NCBI GenBank assembly: GCA_029781865.1
Contig: JAKOVW010000030.1
Location: 10,001-74,000 of the forward strand
Direction of reading: 5' to 3'
Origin: Bacteroidota bacterium
GTDB taxonomy: Bacteria; Bacteroidota; Bacteroidia; Chitinophagales; Saprospiraceae
DNA: 64,000 nucleotides
Position 1 is the stretch's first letter. Every line of letters begins with the position of its first letter. The notes beneath the pieces are model-generated. The model did not search any database, was not told the DNA's origin, and was given only the letters and a program-made list of their open reading frames with translations. Of this stretch, positions 56,992 to 64,000 are shown one piece after another. Position numbers and translations under genes: made by a program.

Positions 56992-57078
56992 TACTCTATA
57001 CTTACTTGTCTTGGACATACGAAGTAAACAATAAAAATGATTTAATGCTTAATACCAACTACTTTATTTTTATCATTA

Positions 57079-58125
57079 ATGGAATTAAATAAAAAAGACA
57101 TTTTATCATTGACAAAACCACAATTAAAGGAATCTCTCATTTCTTTAGGTTTTGAATCCTATCGACTGCAGCAGGTTGAAGACTGGTTGTGGAAACATGG
57201 CGTGAGACAATTTGATGCAATGAGCAATTTATCTAAAAGTCAAAGAGCTTTGCTGGAAGAAACTTTTTTCATACCCACCCTTACAGAAGACAAAATGCAG
57301 CAAAGTAATGACGGCACTTTAAAATTCAGATTCAAACTACATGATGGTTATTTGATTGAATCGGTTTTAATTCCTGTTGCTGAGGAAGATCGCTATACCT
57401 TGTGCGTTTCATCACAGGCCGGTTGCAGCCTTTCCTGTAAATTTTGTGCTACCGGTCAAATGGGATTGCTCAGGCATCTCACTGCTTCAGAAATTTTTGA
57501 CCAATATATGTGGGTCAATGCAAAATGCATTGAGCTTTACGGAAAACCATTAACCAATATCGTGTATATGGGCATGGGTGAGCCTCTATTGAACTATAAA
57601 AATGTAATGGAAAGTGTCGCACGTCTTACTTCAGAATCCGGACCACACCTTTCTGCCAAACGAATTACTATTTCAACCGCCGGCATTGCAAAAATGATTC
57701 GAAAATTAGCCGATGACGGGACGAAAGTAAATCTGGCATTGTCGCTTCATGCCGCTGATGATAAAAAGCGAAATACCATGATGGCCATCAATGAAACCAA
57801 TAATTTATCGACATTGATGGAAGCCCTAAAGTATTTTTATAAAAAAAGCGGTAACCGGATCAGTTACGAATACATTGCCTTTCAAAATTTTAATGACACC
57901 ACCGCTGATGCAAAGAATTTAATACGCATGTGTTCCCAATTTCCGGTTCGGGTCAATGTCATCGAATACAATCCGGTAAAAGGACTTGATTTCATAAAAT
58001 CTTCGGAAGACCGCATTAATGATTTCGCGCGGGAGGTCCGCAAACATGGAATCATGATTACAGTAAGAAGAAGCCGTGGAAAAGATATTGACGCAGCATG
58101 CGGGCAGCTTGCAGGGGAAGGATGA
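57079..58125 (+). CDS. rlmN: Dual-specificity 23S rRNA/tRNA adenine-C2 methyltransferase RlmN
   Basis: 348-residue radical-SAM enzyme making 2-methyladenosine in 23S rRNA (A2503) and some tRNAs. N-terminal helical domain (LGFESYRLQQVEDWLWKHG), then the CxxxCxxC cluster motif in AGCSLSCKFCATGQMGLLR (~115-130). NIVYMGMGEPLLNY follows, and the C-terminal catalytic Cys lies in DIDAACGQLAG. A second conserved Cys forming the methylated residue pair is present in the family position. Length is standard. The TGA stop is 7 nt before a heptamer array. Confidence 0.96.
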   Translation: MELNKKDILSLTKPQLKESLISLGFESYRLQQVEDWLWKHGVRQFDAMSNLSKSQRALLEETFFIPTLTEDKMQQSNDGTLKFRFKLHDGYLIESVLIPVAEEDRYTLCVSSQAGCSLSCKFCATGQMGLLRHLTASEIFDQYMWVNAKCIELYGKPLTNIVYMGMGEPLLNYKNVMESVARLTSESGPHLSAKRITISTAGIAKMIRKLADDGTKVNLALSLHAADDKKRNTMMAINETNNLSTLMEALKYFYKKSGNRISYEYIAFQNFNDTTADAKNLIRMCSQFPVRVNVIEYNPVKGLDFIKSSEDRINDFAREVRKHGIMITVRRSRGKDIDAACGQLAGEG

Positions 58126-58132
58126 AGCAAGA

Positions 58133-58188
58133 GATCAGAAATCTGAGATATGAAATATGAACTATGAGTTATGAGTTATGAGTTATCA
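58133..58188 (+). repeat. 7-bp NNTATGA array after rlmN (left arm)
   Basis: Eight 7-bp words in register: GATCAGA, AATCTGA, GATATGA, AATATGA, ACTATGA, GTTATGA x2, GTTATCA. Inverted partner at 58355-58410. Confidence 0.85.
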
Positions 58189-58354
58189 GCTAATTAAGTA
58201 GGTTTTCGCAATATGAAATAATGAGTTTCGCACTTTGAGTACACAATTCTTAGCACCATTAGGCAAACGAAATTTACCATAAAATACCCCAGTAAAAACC
58301 ACGCCTAGCTTCAGAAGCTGAGATATGAGCTAAGTAGTTTATTAACTTTCGAAA

Positions 58355-58410
58355 ATCTCAAATCTCAAATCTCAGATCTCAGATCTCATAGTTCAGATCT
58401 CAGATCTAAT
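58355..58410 (-). repeat. 7-bp ATCTCAN array at the pfkB stop (right arm)
   Basis: Eight 7-bp words (ATCTCAA x2, ATCTCAG x2, ATCTCAT, AGTTCAG, ATCTCAG, ATCTAAT). The last word contains the pfkB stop codon (TAG on minus, 58406-58408). Its reverse complement shares CTGAGAT and GAACTATGAG wording with the left arm, so the two form an inverted pair across a ~165-nt spacer. Confidence 0.85.
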
Positions 58411-59341
58411 TCATTGTATCCAATTCATTTACCTGGAAGGTAGAAAGTTGTTCAAATTGGCGGATTCGTTCGTGAAGTTGTTGTTGTGTTAAGTTGCGAA
58501 GATTATTCAAGCTGAAATCTTCAACACAAAAAGATGCCATGGTAGATCCGTAAATGATTGCGGTTTTCATATTCGCATAACTGATATCATCTGTGCGTGC
58601 CAGGTAACCGATCATTCCACCTGCAAAGCTATCGCCTGCACCGGTTGGATCAATAACATCAGGTACAGGTAATCCGGGTGCAAAGAAAATCTGGTCGTCA
58701 TGAAAAAGTAAAGCGCCATGCTCCCCTTTTTTAATAACGAGAAATTTGGGTCCCATGTGGTGAATTTTGGCTGCAGCCCTTACCAAACTATGCTCTCCGG
58801 AAAGTTGACGAGCTTCTTCATCATTGATAGTCAGTACATCAACTCTGGCGATCACTTCCCGAAGTTTATCCATAGAATGATCCATCCAGAAATTCATGGT
58901 GTCGAGAATGATAAGTTTAGGCTTTGATGTCAGTTGGTCTAGTACAGATAACTGAATATCCGGGGTCAGATTACCCAGCATGATATACTGGCTGTTTCTA
59001 TAACTTTCAGGAAGAACCGGATTAAATTCAGCCAAAACATTGAGATCCGTGACCAGGGTATCCCTGTTATTCATGTCTTTATGGTATTTCCCGGCCCAGA
59101 AGAACGATTTTTTGCCAGGTACCCGAACCAGTCCCTGCATATTTACCCCTCTTGCCTCAAGGGCTTTTATTTCAGATTCGGGAAAATCATCTCCAACAAT
59201 GGAAACGAGGTTGATATTTTTATACCAGTAGGATGCCGCCCAACTAATATAAGTACAGGCCCCTCCGATCACTTTTTCAGCGTTTCCAAAAGGCGTTGAA
59301 ATGCTGTCAAATGCCAGAGTCCCAATGGTTAGAATACTCAT
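58406..59341 (-). CDS. PfkB-family carbohydrate/nucleoside kinase
   Basis: About 311 residues from ATG 59341 (MSILTIGTLAFDSISTPFG), the normal ribokinase-family beginning. The frame is open 21 nt further upstream. PfkB signatures: GGACTYISWAASYW early, LVSIVGDDFP, TINDEEARQLSG and the catalytic anion-hole motif DPTGAGDSFAGG (Asp base) at about 240-251. Phosphorylates a sugar or nucleoside with ATP; substrate not readable. Cytoplasmic. Just downstream of tRNA-Asn, separated by a terminator. Confidence 0.9.
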   Translation of the reverse strand: MSILTIGTLAFDSISTPFGNAEKVIGGACTYISWAASYWYKNINLVSIVGDDFPESEIKALEARGVNMQGLVRVPGKKSFFWAGKYHKDMNNRDTLVTDLNVLAEFNPVLPESYRNSQYIMLGNLTPDIQLSVLDQLTSKPKLIILDTMNFWMDHSMDKLREVIARVDVLTINDEEARQLSGEHSLVRAAAKIHHMGPKFLVIKKGEHGALLFHDDQIFFAPGLPVPDVIDPTGAGDSFAGGMIGYLARTDDISYANMKTAIIYGSTMASFCVEDFSLNNLRNLTQQQLHERIRQFEQLSTFQVNELDTMN

Positions 59342-59363
59342 TTTATAGAATTTAACATTCAAA

Positions 59364-59399
59364 ATAAAAGCCTAAAAGGAAACTCCCTTTAGGCTTTTT
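59364..59399 (-). terminator. Terminator after tRNA-Asn
   Basis: AAAGCCTAAAGG pairs with CCTTTTAGGCTTT around a short loop, and T-rich sequence follows on the minus strand (59364-59369). It lies immediately 3' of the encoded CCA and before pfkB. The plus strand also ends in a T run, so it could work in both directions. Confidence 0.75.
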
Positions 59400-59476
59400 T
59401 GGCGCCCCCTCTTGGGCTCGAACCAAGGACCTGCGGATTAACAGTCCGACGCTCTAACCAGCTGAGCTAAGGAGGC
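59400..59476 (-). tRNA. tRNA-Asn (anticodon GTT), CCA encoded
   Basis: Full cloverleaf on the minus strand: acceptor GCCTCCT with AGGGGGC, D-arm GCTC/GAGC, anticodon stem TCGGA/TCCGC around loop CTGTTAA (anticodon GTT), T-arm CTTGG-TTCGAGC-CCAAG, discriminator G (59403) and genomically encoded CCA (59402-59400). Body is 74 nt without CCA. A -7 box lies 17 nt upstream and a terminator directly downstream. Confidence 0.97.
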
Positions 59477-59492
59477 GTTTTTTAACGGAGTG

Positions 59493-59500
59493 CAAATATA
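59493..59500 (-). promoter_or_regulatory. -7 box TATATTTG of tRNA-Asn
   Basis: Exact TAnnTTTG on minus, 16 nt before the tRNA 5' end. A TTG lies 16 nt upstream, shorter than the usual 19. Confidence 0.6.
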
Positions 59501-59530
59501 AATTCAATAACTGAATCAATAAAATTAATT

Positions 59531-60274
59531 CTATTCGCTGGTTAAAACAGCCCCTATCATAGCTCTGTTCATCCTGGCTATATTTTCCAAACTGATTTCC
59601 TTAGGACATTCTGCCTCACAAGCACCTACGTTACTGCAGAATCCAAATCCTTCTTCATCCATCTGTTTGACCATATTCCGGACCCGCGAGGTATGCTCCA
59701 ATTTACCTTGTGGTAACAGGCCCAAATGAGATACTTTGGCCGCCGTAAACAGCATTGCTGATCCATTCGGACACGCAGCCACACAGGCACCGCAGCCGAT
59801 ACAGGCCGCTGCATCAAAAGATTTGGAAGCACAATCCCGGTTGACGGGTATGGCGTTTCCATCCTGTGCCTGACCTGTATTTACAGAGATATAACCGCCT
59901 GCCTGAATAATCCTGTCAAAGGCCGAACGGTCAACTACCAGATCCTTGATCACCGGAAATGCCCTCGCACGAAATGGCTCAATAACAATCTCATCCCCTT
60001 CCTTAAAAAACCGCATATGCAGCTGGCAGGTGGTTGTCGCTTTATTCGGCCCATGCGGCCTGCCATTAATCACCATACTGCAGGCTCCACAAATTCCTTC
60101 CCTGCAATCGTGATCAAAGGCAACAGGCTCTTTCTTTTCTTCAATTAATTGTTCATTGAGTACATCGAGCATCTCCAAAAAAGACATGTGCTCATTGGCA
60201 TTTACCTGATATGTTTCAAAAGCACCTTTTGCGTTTTGGCTTTTTTGACGCCATATTTTAAGTTTCAGATTCAT
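59531..60274 (-). CDS. sdhB: Succinate dehydrogenase/fumarate reductase iron-sulfur subunit
   Basis: 247 residues. N-terminal plant-ferredoxin-type domain with 2Fe-2S ligands [15 protein letters not shown] and a later CQLHMRFF. C-terminal bacterial ferredoxin domain with the 4Fe-4S motif [15 protein letters not shown] and the 3Fe-4S motif [16 protein letters not shown]. Passes electrons from SdhA flavin to the membrane cytochrome. It should follow sdhA directly in this operon type, but ~350 nt with a decayed gene separates them here. Confidence 0.95.
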   Translation of the reverse strand: MNLKLKIWRQKSQNAKGAFETYQVNANEHMSFLEMLDVLNEQLIEEKKEPVAFDHDCREGICGACSMVINGRPHGPNKATTTCQLHMRFFKEGDEIVIEPFRARAFPVIKDLVVDRSAFDRIIQAGGYISVNTGQAQDGNAIPVNRDCASKSFDAAACIGCGACVAACPNGSAMLFTAAKVSHLGLLPQGKLEHTSRVRNMVKQMDEEGFGFCSNVGACEAECPKEISLENIARMNRAMIGAVLTSE

Positions 60275-60349
60275 ACTAATTGGTTTGAAGTTTTCAGTTG
60301 ACTGTTGGCCGTATTGTCCTCGCCTTTGTCAATGAAAATTTATTTATCA

Positions 60350-60592
60350 TTATTTATTTTTATTGATCCGAATATTTTCCGGATAATCTATCCTGTATTG
60401 ACTTGTTTTTCCAATTGATTCCCCGAGAAAACTGCATCTGACAGCTAACCTAAACCAAATCATGGTTTCACTAATTTCAATTCCGGAATATCTCCTTAAC
60501 TGGTCCATTAAACTATTCTTCTCCTCTTTGGGAAATACTTTCGTTAATGCAAAGATTTTCATAGTTCAAGCAAACGACTTTTCATTAGCTTT
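60350..60592 (-). pseudogene. Decayed four-helix-bundle (TIGR02436-like, 23S rRNA intervening-sequence protein) gene
   Basis: A 70-codon frame from ATG 60562 reads KIFALTKVFPKEEKNSLMDQ then LRR, the hallmark centre of TIGR02436 proteins. It then jumps straight to an ISETMIWFRLAVRCSFL segment like the family's later helix. The expected RxSxSxxSNIxEG-type stretch of ~25-30 residues is missing. In frame upstream, KANEKSFA is followed by TGA where intact members continue with a Trp-containing helix. So the gene is a relic with a premature stop and an internal deletion. It sits between sdhA and sdhB beside a heptamer array. Confidence 0.6.
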
Positions 60593-60601
60593 ATTTCTCC
60601 A

Positions 60602-60629
60602 AACTGCTAACTGCCAACTGCCAACTATT
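60602..60629 (-). repeat. 7-bp GTTGGCA array at the sdhA stop
   Basis: On minus, the sdhA TAG stop (60627-60625) is followed in register by GTTGGCA, GTTGGCA, GTTAGCA, GTTTGGA. The stop codon lies in the first word. The relic four-helix-bundle gene begins about 10 nt beyond. Confidence 0.75.
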
Positions 60630-62628
60630 TATAGCTCCTGCTGGCAATTTTTATATTTTCAAATTCCAGATTTTCTTTAATCAATTCAGGTTCTTGCGCG
60701 AGATCTTTCCACAGCCATGCAGATACATAAGCGAAATGCTCATCATCACGCAACGTTTCACCCTCGGGTGTTTGGTACTCTTCGCGGAAATGTCCGCCGC
60801 ATGATTCATTGCGATTTAAAGCATCTACAATCATGAGCTCACCTAATTCTAAAAAATCAGCGACTCTTCCTGCTTTTTCCAATTCAGGATTGAATTCATC
60901 AGTTGTGCCGGGAACAAATACATCAGACCAAAATTCTTTACGGAGTTCGCGAATAATTGCGCGCGCTTGTTTTAACCCTCCTTCGCTTCTCGCCATTCCA
61001 CAATAATCCCACATCACTTTTCCCAAGCGACGATGGTATGATTCGACTGAATTTTTTCCTTTGATTTGAATAAGCCTATTTAATCTTTCGGATACTTCTG
61101 ATTCTGCTTGTGTAAATTCCTGTCTGTTGGTATCGATTTTTGGCGTACGGATTTCTTCAGATAAAAAGTTGCCAATGGTATATGGCAATACAAAATAACC
61201 ATCCGCTAGACCTTGCATCAATGCGGAAGCACCCAATCGATTGGCTCCATGATCTGAAAAATTCGCTTCACCAATAGCAAATAATCCGGGAATATTGGTT
61301 TCGAGATTATAATCGACCCATAGTCCACCCATAGTATAATGAACAGCGGGATAAATCTTCATCGGAGTTTCGTAAGGATTTTCACCGGTGATCTTTTCAT
61401 ACATTTCAAACAGGTTGCCGTATTTCTCCGAAATTACTTCCTGTCCCAGTTTAATGATTGTGGCATCGTCCGGATTATGGAGATTCAAGACATTTGCTTT
61501 TGATTTTCCATAGCGTTGGATAGCTGCATTAAAATCCAGATACACAGCAAGACCGGTTGGACTTACTCCCAGGCCTTTATCACATTCCACTTTTGCAGCG
61601 CGGGACGCGACATCGCGGGGAACTAAATTTCCAAAAGCTGGATAACGGCGCTCTAAAAAATAATCCCGGTCTGCTTCTGCAATCTGAGTTGCTTTCATTT
61701 GTCCTTTCCTGATTTTCTCTGCATCTTCTTTTTTTAACGGAACCCATACACGACCATCATTGCGCAGCGATTCAGACATCAGAGTCAGTTTCGATTGATA
61801 ATCGCCGGATACCGGGATGCAGGTGGGATGTATCTGGGTAAAGCATGGATTGCCCATGTAAGCCCCTTTTCGCACTGCCTTCCAGATTGCGGTTGCATTG
61901 CAACCCATTGCATTTGTTGAAAGATAAAACACGTTTCCGTATCCGCCGGTACCCAATACGACACAATGTGCACCAAAACGTTCTAATTTTCCGGTCAATA
62001 AATTTCTTGCAATAATGCCGCGCGCTTTTCCATCGACCACGACCAATTCAAGCATTTCATGCCGGTTGTACATTTTCACTGTACCCAATGAAATCTGTCG
62101 ACTCAGGGATTGATAGGCACCAATCAATAATTGTTGCCCGGTCTGACCACGCGCATAAAATGTACGGCTGACCTGAACGCCACCAAAAGATCTGTTTTCC
62201 AAAAGGCCTCCATATTCTCTGGCAAAGGGTACACCCTGGGCCACTGCCTGGTCTATAATTGCTGCACTGACCTCAGCGAGACGATAGACATTAGCTTCTC
62301 TTGCACGATAATCTCCTCCTTTGATGGTATCATAAAAAAGACGGAACACACTATCTCCGTCATTCATGTAATTTTTTGCTGCATTGATACCGCCCTGAGC
62401 CGCTATGCTATGTGCGCGTCTGGGGCTGTCGTGAAATGTAAAACAATGCACCTGATAACCCAATTCGCCAAGACTGGCAGCAGCAGCAGCACCTGCCAAT
62501 CCGGTACCAACTACAATGACATCGAGTTTTCTTTTATTAGCCGGCGATACTAAGGGTACTTTGGATTTATAAGTACTCCATTTTTCTTCGAGCTTGCCTG
62601 CCGGAACTTTTGAATTTATTTTATTCAT
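60625..62628 (-). CDS. sdhA: Succinate dehydrogenase/fumarate reductase flavoprotein subunit
   Basis: About 667 residues from ATG 62628 ([17 protein letters not shown]), 7 nt after the sdhC stop. An ATG 30 nt upstream would overlap sdhC. FAD-binding [21 protein letters not shown], the covalent-FAD His region [20 protein letters not shown], substrate-site segments [10 protein letters not shown] and [29 protein letters not shown], and the C-terminal [19 protein letters not shown]. Large SdhA type of the Bacteroidota b558-class complex. Links the TCA cycle to the quinone pool. Confidence 0.95.
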   Translation of the reverse strand: MNKINSKVPAGKLEEKWSTYKSKVPLVSPANKRKLDVIVVGTGLAGAAAAASLGELGYQVHCFTFHDSPRRAHSIAAQGGINAAKNYMNDGDSVFRLFYDTIKGGDYRAREANVYRLAEVSAAIIDQAVAQGVPFAREYGGLLENRSFGGVQVSRTFYARGQTGQQLLIGAYQSLSRQISLGTVKMYNRHEMLELVVVDGKARGIIARNLLTGKLERFGAHCVVLGTGGYGNVFYLSTNAMGCNATAIWKAVRKGAYMGNPCFTQIHPTCIPVSGDYQSKLTLMSESLRNDGRVWVPLKKEDAEKIRKGQMKATQIAEADRDYFLERRYPAFGNLVPRDVASRAAKVECDKGLGVSPTGLAVYLDFNAAIQRYGKSKANVLNLHNPDDATIIKLGQEVISEKYGNLFEMYEKITGENPYETPMKIYPAVHYTMGGLWVDYNLETNIPGLFAIGEANFSDHGANRLGASALMQGLADGYFVLPYTIGNFLSEEIRTPKIDTNRQEFTQAESEVSERLNRLIQIKGKNSVESYHRRLGKVMWDYCGMARSEGGLKQARAIIRELRKEFWSDVFVPGTTDEFNPELEKAGRVADFLELGELMIVDALNRNESCGGHFREEYQTPEGETLRDDEHFAYVSAWLWKDLAQEPELIKENLEFENIKIASRSYK

Positions 62629-62635
62629 ACCAGAC

Positions 62636-63325
62636 TCATCTTTGGATAAAATAGACATATATAGGCATTATTAAAAAACCAAACGGAATCAGAATGGAAT
62701 AAAGAATTCCGATCCATTGTATCAACGGATTGTATTTCTTATGATTCAATCCAAGTGATTGAAACGCAGATTGAAATCCATGATATAAATGCATGGCAAG
62801 TATCAACATGCTGATGACATAGAAAATGACAAACGGCAGATCTTTAAATACCTGCAACACCGGAGCATACAAATCTTTATAGGCATGTTCTTTTCCCGGA
62901 TAGTTTACCATGGGGAGATTTCCCAGTTTCATTTGCAACCAAAACTGATACATGTGAATCATTAGAAAAATAAAAATGACCACACCCAAATGTATCATGT
63001 ACTTTGCAAAAAAGCTTTTGTTGACATTAGAACTTACAGCATAAGACTGTCCTTTGGCTTTACGGTTTTCTATAGCAAGAAAAATTCCCTGGATGGTATG
63101 CAAAAGTATGGTTGCATATAGAATGTATGAAATCGTTTTGATCACCGGATTATGCGTCATGAAATAGGTGTAGAGATTGAATTGCATTCCCGCGTCATTG
63201 ATAAACAATTGCAAATTTCCAAGCAGGTGAACAATCAGAAATAACATGAGAAAGATTCCGGAAAGGCTCATGACGACTTTACGCCCGATGGACGATTTAA
63301 ATAAAAAATCAAATAACCACTTCAT
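62636..63325 (-). CDS. sdhC: Succinate dehydrogenase cytochrome b subunit (b558 family)
   Basis: 229-residue membrane anchor with five hydrophobic helices. The start [25 protein letters not shown] is typical of the b558-type single anchor subunit found with SdhAB in Bacteroidota. Candidate haem-ligand His residues lie in helices 1-4 ([40 protein letters not shown]). Heads the sdhCAB operon, with a -7 box 23 nt upstream of the ATG. Confidence 0.93.
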   Translation of the reverse strand: MKWLFDFLFKSSIGRKVVMSLSGIFLMLFLIVHLLGNLQLFINDAGMQFNLYTYFMTHNPVIKTISYILYATILLHTIQGIFLAIENRKAKGQSYAVSSNVNKSFFAKYMIHLGVVIFIFLMIHMYQFWLQMKLGNLPMVNYPGKEHAYKDLYAPVLQVFKDLPFVIFYVISMLILAMHLYHGFQSAFQSLGLNHKKYNPLIQWIGILYSILIPFGFLIMPIYVYFIQR

Positions 63326-63348
63326 AAGGGATTTTTCAATTGACCCTG

Positions 63349-63356
63349 CAAATCTA
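63349..63356 (-). promoter_or_regulatory. -7 box TAGATTTG of the sdhCAB operon
   Basis: Exact TAnnTTTG on minus, 23 nt before the sdhC ATG. -33 not clear. Confidence 0.55.
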
Positions 63357-63409
63357 TAACATGAAAGGGAGAAAGCTAGGTCAGAATCAATAAAAACAGG
63401 TGTATTTTA

Positions 63410-64000
63410 TCATCCAATTGCCTGATTAAGATCATCTTTGAGATCATCTATATCCTCTACCCCTACACTCAGGCGAATCAGTGAATCCGTTAATCCGTTT
63501 GCAATCCTGTCTTCTCTTGGAATAGATGCATGAGTCATGCTGGCCGGATGCCCGATTAATGATTCCACACCTCCTAACGATTCAGCACAGGCAAATAATT
63601 TGGTATTGGACAATACCTTTTTTGCAGATTCAAACTGGCCATCTTTTAAATCAAAAGAAATCATGGCACCAAAATCTTTCATCTGTGCTTTTGCAATATG
63701 ATGATTGGGATGCGAGGGAAACCCGGGATACAATACTTTGGATATTTTTGGATGCTTCAACAAATATTCTGCCAGCACTTTTGCATTTTCACAGGATCGC
63801 TGTACCCTTAAATGCAAGGTTTTAATTCCACGTAGAATTAAAAAGCAATCCATTGGACCAGGTACTGCTCCACTGGCGTTCTGGATAAATTTAAGTTGTT
63901 CGTATTGCTCTTTTGATTTTGCCACAATGGCTCCATGGACAACATCGGAATGTCCTCCTAAATATTTGGTTGCTGAATGCAACACCAGATCTGCACCTAA
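63410..64000 (-). CDS. Trans-sulfuration PLP enzyme (cystathionine gamma-synthase/lyase type), 5' part outside the window
   Basis: The C-terminal 196 residues are visible and the frame stays open past the window edge. The PLP-binding lysine motif SATKYLGGHSDV is near the edge, preceded by LGADLVLH. Further signatures of the Cys/Met metabolism family are GAVPGPMDCFLILRGIKTL, the HPKISKVLYPGFPSHPNH region, and SLGGVESLIGHPASMTHASI near the end. The family covers cystathionine gamma-synthase, gamma-lyase and O-acylhomoserine sulfhydrylases. The visible part fits MetB or gamma-lyase best. No true start codon is in the window. Confidence 0.9.
   Translation of the reverse strand, partial: LGADLVLHSATKYLGGHSDVVHGAIVAKSKEQYEQLKFIQNASGAVPGPMDCFLILRGIKTLHLRVQRSCENAKVLAEYLLKHPKISKVLYPGFPSHPNHHIAKAQMKDFGAMISFDLKDGQFESAKKVLSNTKLFACAESLGGVESLIGHPASMTHASIPREDRIANGLTDSLIRLSVGVEDIDDLKDDLNQAIG

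Noticed and set aside
60350-60562. Intact small protein gene between sdhA and sdhB
   Set aside because: The family core is deleted and an in-frame stop precedes the ATG where homologous sequence continues, so it is treated as a pseudogene.
62629-62658. Upstream ATG for sdhA overlapping sdhC
   Set aside because: The internal ATG at 62628 gives the typical N-terminus and a 7-nt gap to sdhC.

Overview
The window is a low-GC chromosome segment from a member of the Bacteroidota, most likely a Saprospiraceae-like bacterium (lineage is inference). Four things point there. Secreted proteins carry both type A and type B type IX secretion (T9SS) sorting domains. Many genes have the Bacteroidota -7 promoter box TAnnTTTG, some with almost no 5' leader. 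Several families are typical of the phylum (TIGR02757, DUF6089, DUF4783, paired VCBS/ASPIC lipoproteins). Ribosomal protein S1 has a Bacteroidota-style C-terminal extension. No prophage, CRISPR array, rRNA or intact insertion sequence was seen.

Layout. 1-3.1 kb: carotenoid operon on the minus strand (crtI, crtB, lycopene cyclase cut by the window edge). 3.2-5.7 kb: rpsA with its own promoter and terminator. 6-9.6 kb: small NTF2-like protein, outer-membrane barrel, T9SS-exported YCF48-repeat protein. 10-16.2 kb: acyl-CoA ligase, glycosyltransferase, coiled-coil exported protein, dnaB overlapping rluB. 16.3-27.7 kb: lipoprotein, two tandem 1.1-kb-residue VCBS/ASPIC lipoproteins in an ATGA overlap, aconitase, mscL and an orphan PaaE-like reductase. 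27.9-38.2 kb: a NatAB-like exporter, DUF6089 barrel, gpmI-nadA, DUF4783, an M16 protease and TIGR02757. 39-47.2 kb: two giant secreted metalloproteases. 47.5-55.4 kb: DUF2007-like protein, a small membrane ORF, pepP, rpoN, a complex minisatellite, an esterase-fold protein that lacks its nucleophile, an inositol-phosphatase-family enzyme and a MacB-like permease. 56-64 kb: DUF3089 hydrolase, rlmN, PfkB kinase, tRNA-Asn, sdhCAB interrupted by a decayed four-helix-bundle gene, and the 3' half of a trans-sulfuration enzyme.

The genes are mainly housekeeping: replication (dnaB), translation and RNA modification (rpsA, rluB, rlmN, tRNA-Asn), TCA cycle and respiration (aconitase, sdhCAB), NAD synthesis (nadA), glycolysis (gpmI), lipid activation and pigment. 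To these are added T9SS-exported degradative or adhesive proteins and outer-membrane lipoproteins.

The most unusual feature is a dispersed set of short arrays with 7- or 8-bp periods (words such as TTAGGNNN, GTTATGA, ATCTCAG, GTGGTTA, GTTGGCA). They sit at gene 3' ends. In six cases the array, or array-like sequence running into it, contains or abuts the stop codon (rluB, pepP, rpoN, the esterase-like gene, pfkB, sdhA). Between convergent genes they occur as inverted pairs. One lies beside a decayed four-helix-bundle (TIGR02436-like) gene. I propose these as footprints of one uncharacterised element family. This is inference and can be tested by genome-wide search.
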